NCBI GenBank assembly: GCA_963082975.1
Contig: OY720345.1
Location: 13,542,491-13,606,490 of the forward strand
Direction: 5' to 3'
DNA: 64,000 bases
From: Labia minor
Lineage: Eukaryota > Arthropoda > Insecta > Dermaptera > Spongiphoridae
Shown: positions 24,879-36,224 of the stretch, one piece after another
How the letters are laid out: each line of letters opens with the position of its first letter
How positions within the stretch are numbered: the first letter of the stretch is position 1
The notes under the pieces: model-generated
Told to the model about the DNA's origin: nothing
The model's input: the letters and a program-made list of their open reading frames with translations, nothing else
The model's database searches: none
Translations under genes and position numbers: made by a program

Positions 24879-25431
24879 TTTTTACTATCTCGCCATGATG
24901 TCGAGATTTTGATGTTTTTTTTACGTTTTGAAGGTCCCTGAGTCATTTTCACTAAGGTTGAGAAAAATGCCTGTGTCTGTGTGTATGTAGACAAGATTAC
25001 GCTAAAACGGTTTGAGCTAAAATAATGAAATTTTGTATACGGGCATTATTTAATATTTGTAGTTTTCTATTAAATTTAGAGAAATGTAGCGAATCCGGAA
25101 GAGGGTCATTAGCTACAACATTTTGATTTTTTTCCTCTAAAGTGACCGTAAAAATAAAGATATATGTTTGATAGTTTGATAGTAAATCTGCTATATATAG
25201 AATATCAGTTTGATTGAATCGCTGAAAGTACCCGAATTAAATTTTTAACACTGCAAATCACGCGCCAACACGTGACGTAGTGCCATCAACAAAGAGCCAA
25301 ACATGCGCTGATTAATAAATATTATTTATTAATTTTAATTTATAATTAATTAAATTCAATTTAAATATAATATTTGTTATTTAATCCAATTCAAATTGCG
25401 AGATAGTTGAGTGGAGACACTCCAGCTAATT
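24879..25431 (-). mobile_element. Family B element, copy B2
   Basis: On the minus strand it starts AGCTGGAGTGTCTCCACTC then ACTATCTCGCAATTTG, and ends GGCGAGATAGTAAAAA. Unlike other copies the terminal self-hairpin is broken: the inner ACTATCTC arm is missing and GACATCAT replaces it. The microsatellite is reduced to a few CA steps near 24970-24990. Confidence 0.75.
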
Positions 25432-26344
25432 TTTTAAATATTTTATTATTGCTTACCAGATGTAAAACATTGCACTATTGACTACTATTTAATCTGTTAT
25501 ACTCGATTATATACAATATTAGATTCTTTGCGAAGTTTTTACAACAATAAATTGGAACCTAAAAGTCTCTAAATATTGATTTAAGTATTATGTTTGCAAA
25601 ATACTGTGAATTTTATAAAATTAGAATTCTATTTGAAATATTATTTTTTAAAATATTTCCAATGACATTATTTTTTCTTTTTCTTCCATTCTATGATTAA
25701 TCACTCTCATTAACTTATAGTTATTCTTTGTCCTTGAACTTGTTTTTTTTTTAAACATACCACCTGTTTGGTCTCTGTATAAGTGTTGTGACTCTGTGTC
25801 TGTGTGTATTTTATTTTTTTTTTTTTAACCGATAAAATAATAAATTGCTTGAAATTTATCTTTTTTCTGTTGTCTTCTCCCATCATCTCTATAGACTAAT
25901 TTAAGAAATGAATTCAAAAGAACCGAGCATTGACTCTCCTTTCTCTCTCTCTCTTTCTCTCCTTAGGAGGTCTAATATGCGACCCCGCGAGTGAAACAGA
26001 GAAAGAGAGAGAGAGAGAGAGTTAATACATTGACTCTCTTTTCCTTTCAGAATTTCTAATTTTCAGGGAAAAAATAAATAAATAAAAAAATTTCTTTCAA
26101 CATATACAAATCTAATTTGGTCCTTTCAGCTTATCTTGGATTAGTTTTTTTGATTTATTATTATTTTAACTAAATAACGTTTAAGTTTTTCATTAAAGAT
26201 TAATTCAATAAATGTATATATTATTAAACATAATTGTATAAAGACACCTGACATATATCAAAATATAATCTATTTAAATAAATTTTTTTTTACTTTTGTT
26301 TTATATGTATTTGATATAAATTAGAGATATATACCTGGATATAG
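25432..26344. other. AT-rich DNA with CT/GA tracts
   Basis: It contains a CT-rich tract (25940-25965) and a GA run (26000-26022). No gene seen. Confidence 0.5.
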
Positions 26345-26660
26345 GCAAATCATTGGAAATATAATAGCGGATAGCTGATCAATTAGAAAGATAAGGAACA
26401 AATGTAAAAAGCGTTGATTACCCTGAAATAACTTCTGAGTCCATCAAAAATTGTCCTCGAATAAATGGAAAATAATCATGGAAAGAAGTCCAAAATATGC
26501 TAAAAGAAACCACAACAAAAATTCATATTTTTGATAAAACTATACTAACAACACTGTTTTTTTTCCAAACGGAGATTTATTAAAATAAAAAGATTCACCG
26601 ATTTGTTTAACTTGTAATGATAAAATAACGGTAAGACATATACACGTATACAATTGTTGA
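26345..26660 (+). pseudogene. LINE remnant: RNase H tail and zinc-knuckle-like C-terminus
   Basis: The clearest part is 26592-26657, reading DSPICLTCNDKITVRHI then HVYNC. It matches the pattern D-S-P-x-C-x-x-C...TVEHI...C found after the RNase H domain of Jockey/I-type LINEs. About 230 bp upstream, GNIIADS fits the RNase H motif G-N-x-x-A-D, followed by a segment with stops. Too broken to define a frame. The family assignment rests on these two motifs. Confidence 0.45.
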
Positions 26661-28255
26661 ATATCCAGTAAGTATATGAAAACTTAATGAAAAATTTCGA
26701 ACTTTTCGAATTTTAACAAATGATATGTATAGTGACGGAAATAAGGTCTCTTCTACTTTACCAGATAAAAATTATTAAAGTTTGCATATAAATCCATTTA
26801 CATTCTATTTAGCTACCACGTTTTATTAATTTGGCCAGCAGAGGTCTCCACTAATTTTCTGGGGTATTTTTTTCAGTTCGGTTTGGATATATGAAAATAA
26901 AAAATTTAATTCATTAATTAATTATCCTATACCCAAACAGAACCAAAAAAAACCCCGAAAATTAGTGAATAAGTGAATAATTAGTCAATAAAACATTATT
27001 TAATTGCTGAACATATTGACGTTCATAACCAGCTAATCGCTAATCTATCAAATTTCAAAATTTTTTATCTCGTAAACTAGAAGAGACCAAGAAATATTCC
27101 ATAAGGAAAGTTTCTTTGGGATTAAAAAAGAAATCCACTGGCAAAGTTTCATCCAAATCCCTGAAGATTCCTTTTTTGTAAACAATTACCATTAAATTTA
27201 TTTATAATACATTATATTATTATAACTTTTATTATTATTATAACTTCTTATAAATATATGTATGGTAAAGTGTGCACACTAATTCATCTTAAATTTAATA
27301 ACTAGATGTTTTAATAAAATATTTCCAAATTAAAATAATAATAATTATACTAATAATAACAATTAATATTTGTTTAAAATAAATAAATAATAATAATAAT
27401 AAAATTATGTACCATGGCGCTATTGACTTTAATTGCTGATACGTCTTATGTGCTTGAAAATATATAAATTATATATTTAATTTATATTATTTATTTAAAA
27501 ACTTACTATATATATAAATTTACATTATATAGCATTTTATTATATATTTTTTAAAATAATTATTTATTAAACAAATATAACTAATAATAAAAAAAATTAA
27601 CAATTCATTGGGAAAGAAAAAAAAATTAGGAAACATCATTATAATACCTTTTTATAATGTCTAATAGTTCGTAATATAATATTAAGTATGTGAATTTAAA
27701 AGTGCACATTTCTTCATCCTTGAGATTTTAGATCTACATTTTTCATAAATGAAATATTAATTTAATTATTATATGTATATGGAAAAAGAAGGTGATAATA
27801 TGAGAAATGTTTAAATCTTTAAATCTCCCATATAATTTAAATTGCATTATTGCATACCACAATTAGTTTTTTTTTTAAAAAATATTATAATTTGAAAAAT
27901 TGGTTTTCTTCTAAAATAAAATTAAAAAAAAAAAATTAAGAATTTAAAAGAGTAGTTTCATTTCTGTAGAAATCAGATCAGAATAAGAATTTTATTTTAT
28001 AAGAATTAAGAAAATTATTTTTATATTAAAAATAACAAAAAATCTATCATATCTTATTAGTTTGATTGCTTACTCGTATTTTTGAAATTTCGTTGAAGAC
28101 ATTTCGTGGTATCTCTAGAAAATCCTTCAATAAAAAATTAAGACAATTAATTTAACATTTGATCATATCAATTAATCTTAAAAAAAATGGCAACATGACA
28201 AAAAATCACTTTCCATATAACAATATTTCTCCATTTTTACAAAAAAACTTTTAAA
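26661..28255. other. AT-rich stretch, no gene seen
   Basis: Homopolymers and AT-rich DNA only. A near-repeat about 26870-26965 is palindromic in part (GAACCAAAAAAAACCCCGAAA against TTTTCTGGGG). No family recognised. Confidence 0.5.
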
Positions 28256-28907
28256 TAAGTTGACCTGTGGCCAGGTCCGAACCGACCGACGGTTTGAAAT
28301 AAATTAATTTCCAGCTACAGAAACAATTTCAAATAATTTTCATATATCTATTAATGTAATAAAAAACAGATATGGATACATAAATAATAAATATAAACAT
28401 TTTTAATTTTATTTTATTTATAATATATATGCAAGACCAGGCTGTGACGTCATGAATGGCTGGATGACGTCATATAATTTTAAATCAAGAAAAAACTAAT
28501 AAAGATGATTTATCTCGAGTATAAAACCAATGCAAAGTGAATGATTCGTGATAATATGTAAAAAATCTCCTCATGTGAAATTTGGTATGAAAATAACCCT
28601 TCCTTCCTATCGTCCACTACCACTACCACTTCCGGTTTCCGGATTTGCACCAAAAGTTGATCAATTCATCCCACTGATGCATTAAGTAAATATACCAAAT
28701 TTCATCAAAATCGGTTGAGCCGTTCAGGCTGTACACATCTATACGGACGGACGGACAGACGGACAGACGGACGGACAGACATCATGCTAAAAATACTTTT
28801 TTCTGTTAAGAAGATGCATGATTCGTGGAGATATGTAAAAATCTCCACATGTGAAATTTGGTGTGAAAACAATACCTCCCTTACTATCGTCGGTCGGTAA
28901 AAATTAA
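28256..28907 (+). mobile_element. Family A element, copy A4, the most complete copy
   Basis: Start AAGTTGACCTGTGGCCAGG, arm ACCGACCGACGG, end CGTCGGTCGGTAAAAATTAA. Inside, in order: two TGACGTCA sites (28445-28475), CTTCCGGTTTCCGG (28629), ACCAAATTTCATCAAAATCG (28692), GAGCCGTTC, then a GACGGACGGACAGACGG array (28743-28780) ending in CAGACATCATG. It is very similar to A1 along its length. Short open frames over the array are not genes. Confidence 0.8.
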
Positions 28908-29160
28908 CACTTTAATTTATAATACTCTCTTTGATGAGTCGAATATAAAAAGAAAGCTAATGTAATTGTATTGTATTCTTGATAATTAAAAGAATCAAAA
29001 TAAAATTTTGGCCAATTAAATGAACGATGTTTCAATGACACTGAAACGAAGGTAACACCACTTGATAGAAAAATACTTGTATAACAATTCCCATATTATC
29101 TATCATCTTCTCCTACATTTATTAAAAAAAAAAATTATATAATTTGTAAAGAAAGACTTA

Positions 29161-29664
29161 AAACCGGCCGACGATTTGATAAATTAATTTACAAACAACA
29201 TTTTATATATATATATATATTTAATTGAAGTTTCAAAAATATTTTTTTTTATACTATATATATATAAAATGACTAAATTATATTATCTTGATTGTTATTT
29301 TTAGTTTAATTATTAAATTATTAATTACTACTATATTTTAAGTGAAAAATTTCCGACAATGAATATAAAATTAATTTGTAAGCTACCACTTCCGGTTTCC
29401 GGATATACACCAATAGTTGATGACTTCATGCTACTGATGCATTAAATAAATATATCAAATTTTATCAAAAACTGTTGAACTGTTCAAGCAATACACTTTC
29501 TATAAGGACAGACAATGGACGGACGGACGGTCTGACAGATATCATACTAAAAATACTTTTCTGTTCTGTTAACAAAATGCATGATTCGTGAAGATATGTA
29601 AAAATATAAAAATTTGGAATGAAAACAATACCTTCCCATCATACCGTCGGTTGGTAAAAATAAA
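29161..29664 (+). mobile_element. Family A element, copy A5, diverged
   Basis: The hairpin end is lost, but the arm remains as AACCGGCCGACG and the far end as CCGTCGGTTGGTAAAAAT. The CTTCCGGTTTCCGG block and a short GGACGGACGG array (29519-29531) are kept. It lies about 250 bp beyond A4 in the same orientation and is much more diverged, so it is an older, separate insertion. Confidence 0.65.
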
Positions 29665-30718
29665 TTAAAAACTGGTCAAAAATTAAATTTTTTTTTCGAT
29701 AAAAAATAATTGATTTTTGATTTCTCATCAGATTTGTATTAATACATTAAAGAAAAAAATAAGTATTTCCATATAAATCTATTCTTGGTAAAATTACATT
29801 AAATAACAATTTAATTTGATTTTTAAATTGCTTGAGCACATTCATTTATCTTTTTAAAAAAAAAATGTCTTAATTTCTTTAAATTACAAATGGAAAAATA
29901 TTCTTTGAAAACGATTAAAATTTATTATTATTATTATTATTATTATTATAAAATGATAATATATAGGAATCATTTACGTTATAACAAACATTTTTCGTTA
30001 TTTTTTTTTTTTTTGTTATAATCATTTTACCTGTTGTATGATATACATAACTCTCTCTTCCTCACAAACACATACACTGTTTTTATCAATTTTTTTTAAT
30101 CACCCAATAAATATAAATATAAATAAATATCGGATTGAGAAGAAAAAAAAAAGATTGGATGTTTGATTTTATGGATGGCAATAACTGTTTGTTTTCTTTT
30201 CTATTCTGGTTACGGAGGACCCCATTCTGGGCGGCCTTCAGAAGATCCAACGATGAGATTCCATTTTAATTGCATTCCCTAAAACCCTTCTCCCTTAATA
30301 TATAATAGTAATAATAATAATAATAATCGATAAATATCAAATTTATCTATTTATTTTTTATTTTTTTCTCCCTTGCCTAAAAGATAAAATCTAATTTATT
30401 TCCTATATCTTTAATAAAAATGCGAAAAAATTAAGATATAAATATTAAAATATATAAATAACTAAAAATAATAATAAATAAAAGTTAGAATTTTGACATT
30501 TGGATTATTTATTATGTTTTAAATAAAGAAAATATTTTTTTAATTTTTTTTTTCTTTAATTGCATTGAAATATTGAAATTTAACTTACAAAAAATAAAAA
30601 AAAATGATTTCTTTTTTAAATTTATCTAAATAACTTTATTAGTTATTAATTAAATTAAATTAAATAGTTTTTTATTTAGTCACTTTAAATAGAATATTTT
30701 TAATTTTTATGGTCAATG
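29665..30718. other. AT-rich stretch with a small complex patch
   Basis: A TTA run (29931-29950) and a GC-richer patch at about 30160-30290. No gene supported. Confidence 0.5.
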
Positions 30719-30771
30719 GTGAGGATTGAACCCTCTTTCTCAAGATGAACAGCTCAGTATATTGTATATAC

Positions 30772-31070
30772 CAGAGGTTCCCAAACTTTTTCGGTATACG
30801 GCTCCCATAATACATCGGATTTTTTCTGCGGCTTCCTTAATTAGGGGTGACCATATTTCGAAAACACCAAACCGGGACAAACGGTTTTCCTTTTGTTTTG
30901 TTTTTTTTAGAACAAATTGAAAAATTTTTGAAAAAAGTACGAAATGTTCAAAAGCTTAGTCCAATAAACGGTTGAGCTTTTTTTGTTCAAAAGTTTCCCC
31001 ACAAAATCATCTTACCTTTTTTTAGAACCAAAAAATTTCAAGTATTAGGAAATTTTTTCGCTTAACACTG
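30772..31070. mobile_element. hAT-type element (H7), probable
   Basis: Left end CAGAGGTTCCCAAAC is a common hAT terminus. The right end is less sure: CACTG at 31066-31070. The flanking octamers GTATATAC and GTTTGTAC agree at 6 of 8. The middle carries the shared inner module (TTGAAAAAAGTACGAAATG and AAAATCATCTTACC) and a GGTGACCATATTTCG block also found in H10. Confidence 0.5.
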
Positions 31071-31218
31071 GTTTGTACATTATAGGTATTTGCGATAATT
31101 AATTGTGCTATAATAATTTTTTTTTTTTATAAAACTATAAACTATTATTTAATAATAATAATATTTTATAGTACCTATTATAAATTATGAGATTTGTCAA
31201 TGTGTGTGTGACTTATTG

Positions 31219-31683
31219 CAGAGGTTCTTAAACTGTGGTCCGCGGACCCCTGGGGGTCCGCGAAGCCTTTACTGGGGGTCCGCAAAGCCATCGTACAGGT
31301 GCACGAGAAAATGATGAGTCGGTTAAAACTTTATTTAATATAAAAGAAGCGATGGCATGGCTTTTTGAGGAAACAGAGATCAAATACCCAAATTCAACGA
31401 AATGTGCAAGAAAACTATTGCTACCGTTTCCATCTTCATATTTAGCAGAATTTTCTTTCTTCAATATTATAATTTCTAATAAAATGTGTTCTACAATATG
31501 CAAAAAAATCGTTATTCACCAATCACTGTTAGAAATATTCATCATATATCCTTGTTCTTATGAGATCGTAAGCCAGAAATTAACTAATAAAATGACGTAA
31601 AGTACCTAAAGTTGGAATGGGGTCCGTCAAAAAAAATTTTTTCAAGTGGGGGTCCGCAGAGTACATAAGATTAAGAACCTCTG
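31219..31683 (+). mobile_element. hAT-type element (H8) with a transposase remnant
   Basis: Left end CAGAGGTTCTTAAACTGTGG; right end on the opposite strand CAGAGGTTCTTAATC. Perfect 8-bp duplication ACTTATTG (31211-31218 and 31684-31691). GGGGGTCCGC repeats lie near both ends. It is a deletion derivative of an autonomous element, because a piece of transposase code survives inside. Confidence 0.9.
31316..31510 (+). pseudogene. hAT transposase C-terminal remnant inside H8
   Basis: The plus frame reads KEAMAWLFEETEIKYPN, then RKLLLPFPSSYLAEFSF. The core LPFPSSYLAE-F matches the conserved hAT dimerisation region of ZBED5/Charlie-like transposases, where L-x-F-P-x-x-Y-x-x-E is followed by G-F-S. 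Here the G is replaced, and the usual K-x-R-N-R-L that follows is missing. The zinc finger and catalytic residues are absent. It cannot encode an active enzyme. Confidence 0.65.
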
Positions 31684-31691
31684 ACTTATTG

Positions 31692-32066
31692 AATAAAAAA
31701 TAAGTTTTTTTTTTGACAAATAAGCATTTTCTTTCTCCTCCTTTTAGCCGAATACATTTAGTTCACCATTTTTCAATTTTTTTTATTCTTCTTAAGTCTT
31801 TCAAAATAGGAGTTTGTTTTAGTGATTTAACCCCAAACAATTGCCGTCCATTTCTTCAGTTTTAGAAAATAGCTGTAAAGGGTTGAATTTGGTAGTTGGT
31901 ATCTTAAGTTATGCATTTTTGAAAGGGTAACTTCACATGTGCCCTTATTGGCAAGGAACTCAATAAATCATTTCTTAAACAAATTGTTCCAAAATATTTT
32001 TTTATTTTTTATTTTAATCTATTACTATATAATTCTATTTTTCATATAAAATTAACCCATTTGTAG
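31692..32066. other. Unclassified intermediate-complexity DNA
   Basis: Less AT-rich than its surroundings (31730-31970), with no open frame and no element ends found. It may belong with the inverted-repeat element that follows. Confidence 0.35.
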
Positions 32067-32427
32067 CCAGCGTTCCCAAATGGGTACAACAAACAATCTA
32101 AATAGCGTTTGTAAATTATAAATTTGACACCAAATTTGTGCTAGTGTAATTATGTTATAATCTAACTTCTGTTTTAAAAGTATATTTGATAGTTACAGCA
32201 GTTATTAGTACTTGCTTGCAACAAAAACAAAAACAAATTTGAAAAATTAGTAATTGTGATTTTTAAACATATGTAAATTCATGATAAGGTATTATTGTTT
32301 TATTGTTATTATAAATTTATTTTTTATTTACTATGTAGTAGTTATAATTAGTTCAAATAAATAAAACATTTTCATTTGAAGTTTACAAAACATCAAAAAA
32401 TAAATTGTTCCTATTTGGGAACGCTGG
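32067..32427. mobile_element. Possible DNA transposon with CCAGCGTTCCCAAAT ends
   Basis: The sequence CCAGCGTTCCCAAATGGG at 32067 is repeated in inverted form at about 32412-32427 (ATTTGGGAACGCTGG), enclosing about 360 bp. A third direct copy (CCAGCGTTCCCAAATGGG) is at about 32889. No matching target duplication flanks the pair. TTAACCC lies just left of the first copy, which would suit a piggyBac-type end but is weak evidence. No transposase. Confidence 0.5.
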
Positions 32428-34089
32428 TTTTTCGACTTTTATTTTATTTTATTTATTTTGGATGGCATTATCAACTTACATATTTTTTAGGTTAGTCACG
32501 CAATATAAATATAAGCCTAATCAAAATAAATATAAATTAAGTAATTAAGCAGAATTGAATAATAATTTCATGAAATTTGAAATATTTTCTTAAAAAAAGA
32601 TGAAAAAATGGTACGATATTTTGATCACCATTTCATGAAGCAGTTTATTCAAGGAAAGCTTGTTAGATTTGTACTAAAGCAGTAGTTTATTGTTTGTACA
32701 GGAGGTGTACGATCCTTGAACAAAGTTGAAGAAAATTTTTTCTTTGTTTGGGAACCTATGTTTATTTTTAATTTTTTATAATTCTAAAAACATAATTTGA
32801 TGTTTATAATTTTTTAAAATTCTAAAAAATAAAAAAATAATTTGATGTTTTATAAATGCATTTCTTTATTTTACTTGCTTGAATGACCAGCGTTCCCAAA
32901 TGGGAACATTTATTTTTATACACCAAAAACCCTTTCAAAAATAGTTTTTTGTAAAAATATATTTTTATCTACATGATATCTAATGAAAAACTGAAAAAAA
33001 AAATTAAAAGAAAAAAATTGGTAAGATGAATTAAAGAAATATTAAAATTAAATGAAATTTTAATAAAATATTTAAATTAAAAAAAATTATAATTAATTAA
33101 AATATTAAAAATTTATATTTGTTCCTTGCAATTGAATTTATAATGAAAAACAAATACATCTTATAATATAAATGTGATTGAATATTATTCATTAAAAATT
33201 ATTACTGCGAGTGTGTGGTTAGGAATTATTATATTAGTTTATATATCAATACATAGATAGATCTATGTCCTATTAAATTTGTTGCTAGTATTTTATTTAA
33301 TATATTTCTCTATATTATCGTATATTACATTTTATTAGAAATCTTACAAAAAATAAAATTTTGTAGCATATAATGGAAAATAATAATCAATGTTTCACTT
33401 ATTAAATTAATTATCTCCTTGTAATTTTCTTTTAAAGTCAAGGGAAACATTTCTAATTTATGTTCTTTCCTCGTATATTTTGTCTATTCATATATTTAAC
33501 TTTGCCTTAAAGGCCAACAATTTGCCAGTAAAAGCAAATTTACATCTGATCCTTACATACTTTCATTTAATTTGTTCAATTACGCAAATATATCTACTAG
33601 ATAATCTAACTTAGCTTGGTGTTTGAATCAAATGTTTAAAAAAAAAAAATTTAATTTATTATCAGCAATTGAATGTAGAATTTTTCTGAAACACACCTGA
33701 AGCTCGTCGATTACGACACTGAATTGTTTGGTGAGTTAAAAATTAGTATTATACTTTTAAAAATGAATTAAAAAAAAAAAAATAAAAAAAACAAACTATT
33801 TTTCATTAGTTATTTATAAATTAGTTCTTTTTTTATATATAAAGGTTAAATATATATGAAGTGCCAGGTATATAACAAAAATGAAAAATAAATCTTTTTT
33901 TTACGCTTGTATTTAGCTTACACCCGTTTCTGTGTCGTCAAATCTTGCAAAGTTAATTTGACCCACTTCCCAATGTTCGAATGAGCTGAAATTTCGCATA
34001 CATATGTAACTCCGATATTCTGATTCAACTTGGGTCATGGGTGACCTAGGAGGTATTATATTTATCAATTAGTAATTACATATTGCATA
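32428..34089. other. AT-rich stretch, third copy of the CCAGCG end, no gene
   Basis: Apart from the terminal-like motif at 32889 the region is AT-rich. A moderately complex patch at 33905-34050 (including ACACCCGTTTCTGTGTCGTC) resembles transposon interior sequence, but I cannot place it. Confidence 0.4.
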
Positions 34090-34400
34090 ATATTGAAAAA
34101 TAATTATTATCTATCTATCTATATATATGGCCAGTTGGCCTCGGGCTATTGTCCGGTACGGACGTGTGCCAGGGTCAGGATTACCCAGGATTCTTCGGAG
34201 CTCTACAGCAACGCAGTGAGTACAAAACCATCCAACTTAGCAACCCAAAATCCCGATATTAACGCTTGGTCACACAGACTAAGACTCAGAATCCCAAAAA
34301 TATTCCTACCTAAATAATCTCTTGATAATGGCGCCAAAATGGGTGGCGAAACGTCGAGAAAACAATCCCACAAAAATACGTGATTATATCCCTGATAAAT
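34090..34400 (+). repeat. Unclassified repeat-like block with CGAAACGTC hairpin
   Basis: A GC-balanced block. The last part has GGCGCCAAAATGGGTGGCG followed by AAACGTCGAG, where CGCC and GGCG can pair. Hairpins followed by CGAAACGTC are common in dispersed invertebrate repeats and recall the end of a hammerhead core. The open frame at 34093-34317 shows the phrase NLATQNPD but no recognised domain. Likely retroelement-derived; the class is unknown. Confidence 0.4.
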
Positions 34401-35960
34401 CTGATATTAATAATAACCTAAACCAAAATATATATATATAGGGAAAAACGTAAATTCTACTTCAAATAGACATAGTTATCAATTATAGTGGAAAAGGAAA
34501 AAAACAGAAAGGTTTGTGGATATACAATGAAATATCCTTCGTATTCTTTTCCTTTCTCTGCATGTTTGGCGTCCACGCTTTGATTTTTTAGATATGATTA
34601 ATTTTAAGAAATCGTGGTGTATGTGGTGAAATTATTTTCTCCTTTTTAGCGCATTTAAATAAAAGCGTGTGTTTATAAAGTTTTTTTTATATTTTTTTTA
34701 TTATTGTTAATATCATTAGAAATGTTGATATTGAATCAATAATTAAATTAATTTAGATTAGGTTTAATATTTAAAATTTATCATATTATATTTTTAATGC
34801 GAAATTTATATTATTCATTTATTTATTTATTTTTTTTTTTTTTAACTATGTCTTAAGCAACCCAATTCTATTTCCTCATTCTCTCTCGTCTCATCCAATG
34901 ATTAAAAGTTATTCTTTCGCACACATAAAAAAAAAAACATTATTAATATAGAAAATATTTTCATATAAATTTTCCACAAGAAGAAAATTTTAATTATTTT
35001 AATAAACATAAAAAACAAAAAAACAAAAATAAAATCCGATAGAATATTAGTAACCACAAATTTGAACTCTTTTTCTATAAAACGACCACCTGTCGACTCA
35101 TCTTTAAATTTTTTCCCACTGGTCAAAAATTATAAATCTCTCTTTTCTCTCTCTCTCTCTCTCTCTTTTACTCATACTGATTCAAAGTTCACTCACCTTG
35201 ATATTTAAAAACAGATGAACAACCTATCATATATTAAAATAATATTTTGGTTAAAAAAAAAAAACAATTAATTTTAGTCAATTTAATAGAAACATTTGAA
35301 CTTTGGTTTTTGTGGTTCTCTTCTTTTATATACAAAGAATAATTATATATTTAAAAAAATAATATAATATATTTTCAGTAATTTTGAATATTAGAACAAT
35401 AAAAGTTTAAAATATATCATTTATTTTGTTTATACAATACATGAATATATATATATATATATATATAAATTTTAATCTACTTTGTGTTCTTTTTAAATCA
35501 GAAAAAAGAGATATTACCATCTGTTTATATTTGTATGACACTTAAAATTTTATAAATATTCATCTATTATCATAATAGTTTATAATATCTAATTTAATAT
35601 TTTTTTTAGGAAACAGCTTTTCATGCTTTATCTTTTGTTCAATTTGACCACCCACATTGTATTTTATAGACATTTTTATCACCAACTTTAAATGATTATT
35701 TTTATCAAAAATCAATCTTTATCAGGACTGATTCTCTTTACGCATTGAACACTTTTTAATAATGTGTACTTTTTAAATTTCTTTTTTTTTATTTTAATTT
35801 TATATTCCGCCTTTTCATCTTGAAAACTAAAAAAATCCCTTCAGGTATAAACTGAGGTGTACCAATTATCATTTAATTTATTAATGCATACTTAATTGTT
35901 AGTTAATTAATTAGTAAATTGCCTTAAAAATATTATTAACATATAACACAATCTATTATT
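34401..35960. other. AT-rich stretch, no gene seen
   Basis: CT run at 35145-35167, TA run at 35447-35466. Nothing else supported. Confidence 0.55.
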
Positions 35961-35968
35961 ATCTATTA

Positions 35969-36216
35969 CAGGGGACAAAAGCCGGCCCGCGGGCCGGATT
36001 CGGCCCCTTTGCTTATTTTATCCGGCCCGCCCGCCCATTAAAAAAGTTTGGCTCTTATTTCGATCTTTCATTCAATATGGCTCTAAAAAAAAAAGAAAAA
36101 TTTTTTTTACAAATGTCACGGTTTGGTGTTTTCGAAATATGTCCTCTGGCCCGGAGATATTATGAAAATTTCATTTTGGCCTGCGATTAAAAGTATTTGC
36201 CCCCCCCCCCCCCATG
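35969..36216. mobile_element. Short hAT-type element (H10)
   Basis: Left end CAGGGGACAAAAGCCGGCCC; the right end is a 17-base C run then ATG, a decayed CCCCTG. Flanking octamers ATCTATTA (35961-35968) and ATCTACTA (36217-36224) differ at one base. The left part has GGCCCGCGGGCC, a strong palindrome. The inside holds the shared module (CAATATGGCTCTAAAAAAA) and the block GGTTTGGTGTTTTCGAAATA. Confidence 0.75.
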
Positions 36217-36224
36217 ATCTACTA

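Noticed and set aside
28740..28780. CRISPR-like short spaced repeat
   Set aside because: A simple GACG/GACA tandem array without spacers, inside an animal transposable element.
28715..28900. Open frame with repeated R-T-D-G residues
   Set aside because: It is the GACG/GACA array of family A read in translation; a similar frame occurs at 4553-4771.
34093..34317. Open frame with phrase NLATQNPD considered as a gene
   Set aside because: No domain recognised, and it sits in a block that looks repeat-derived.
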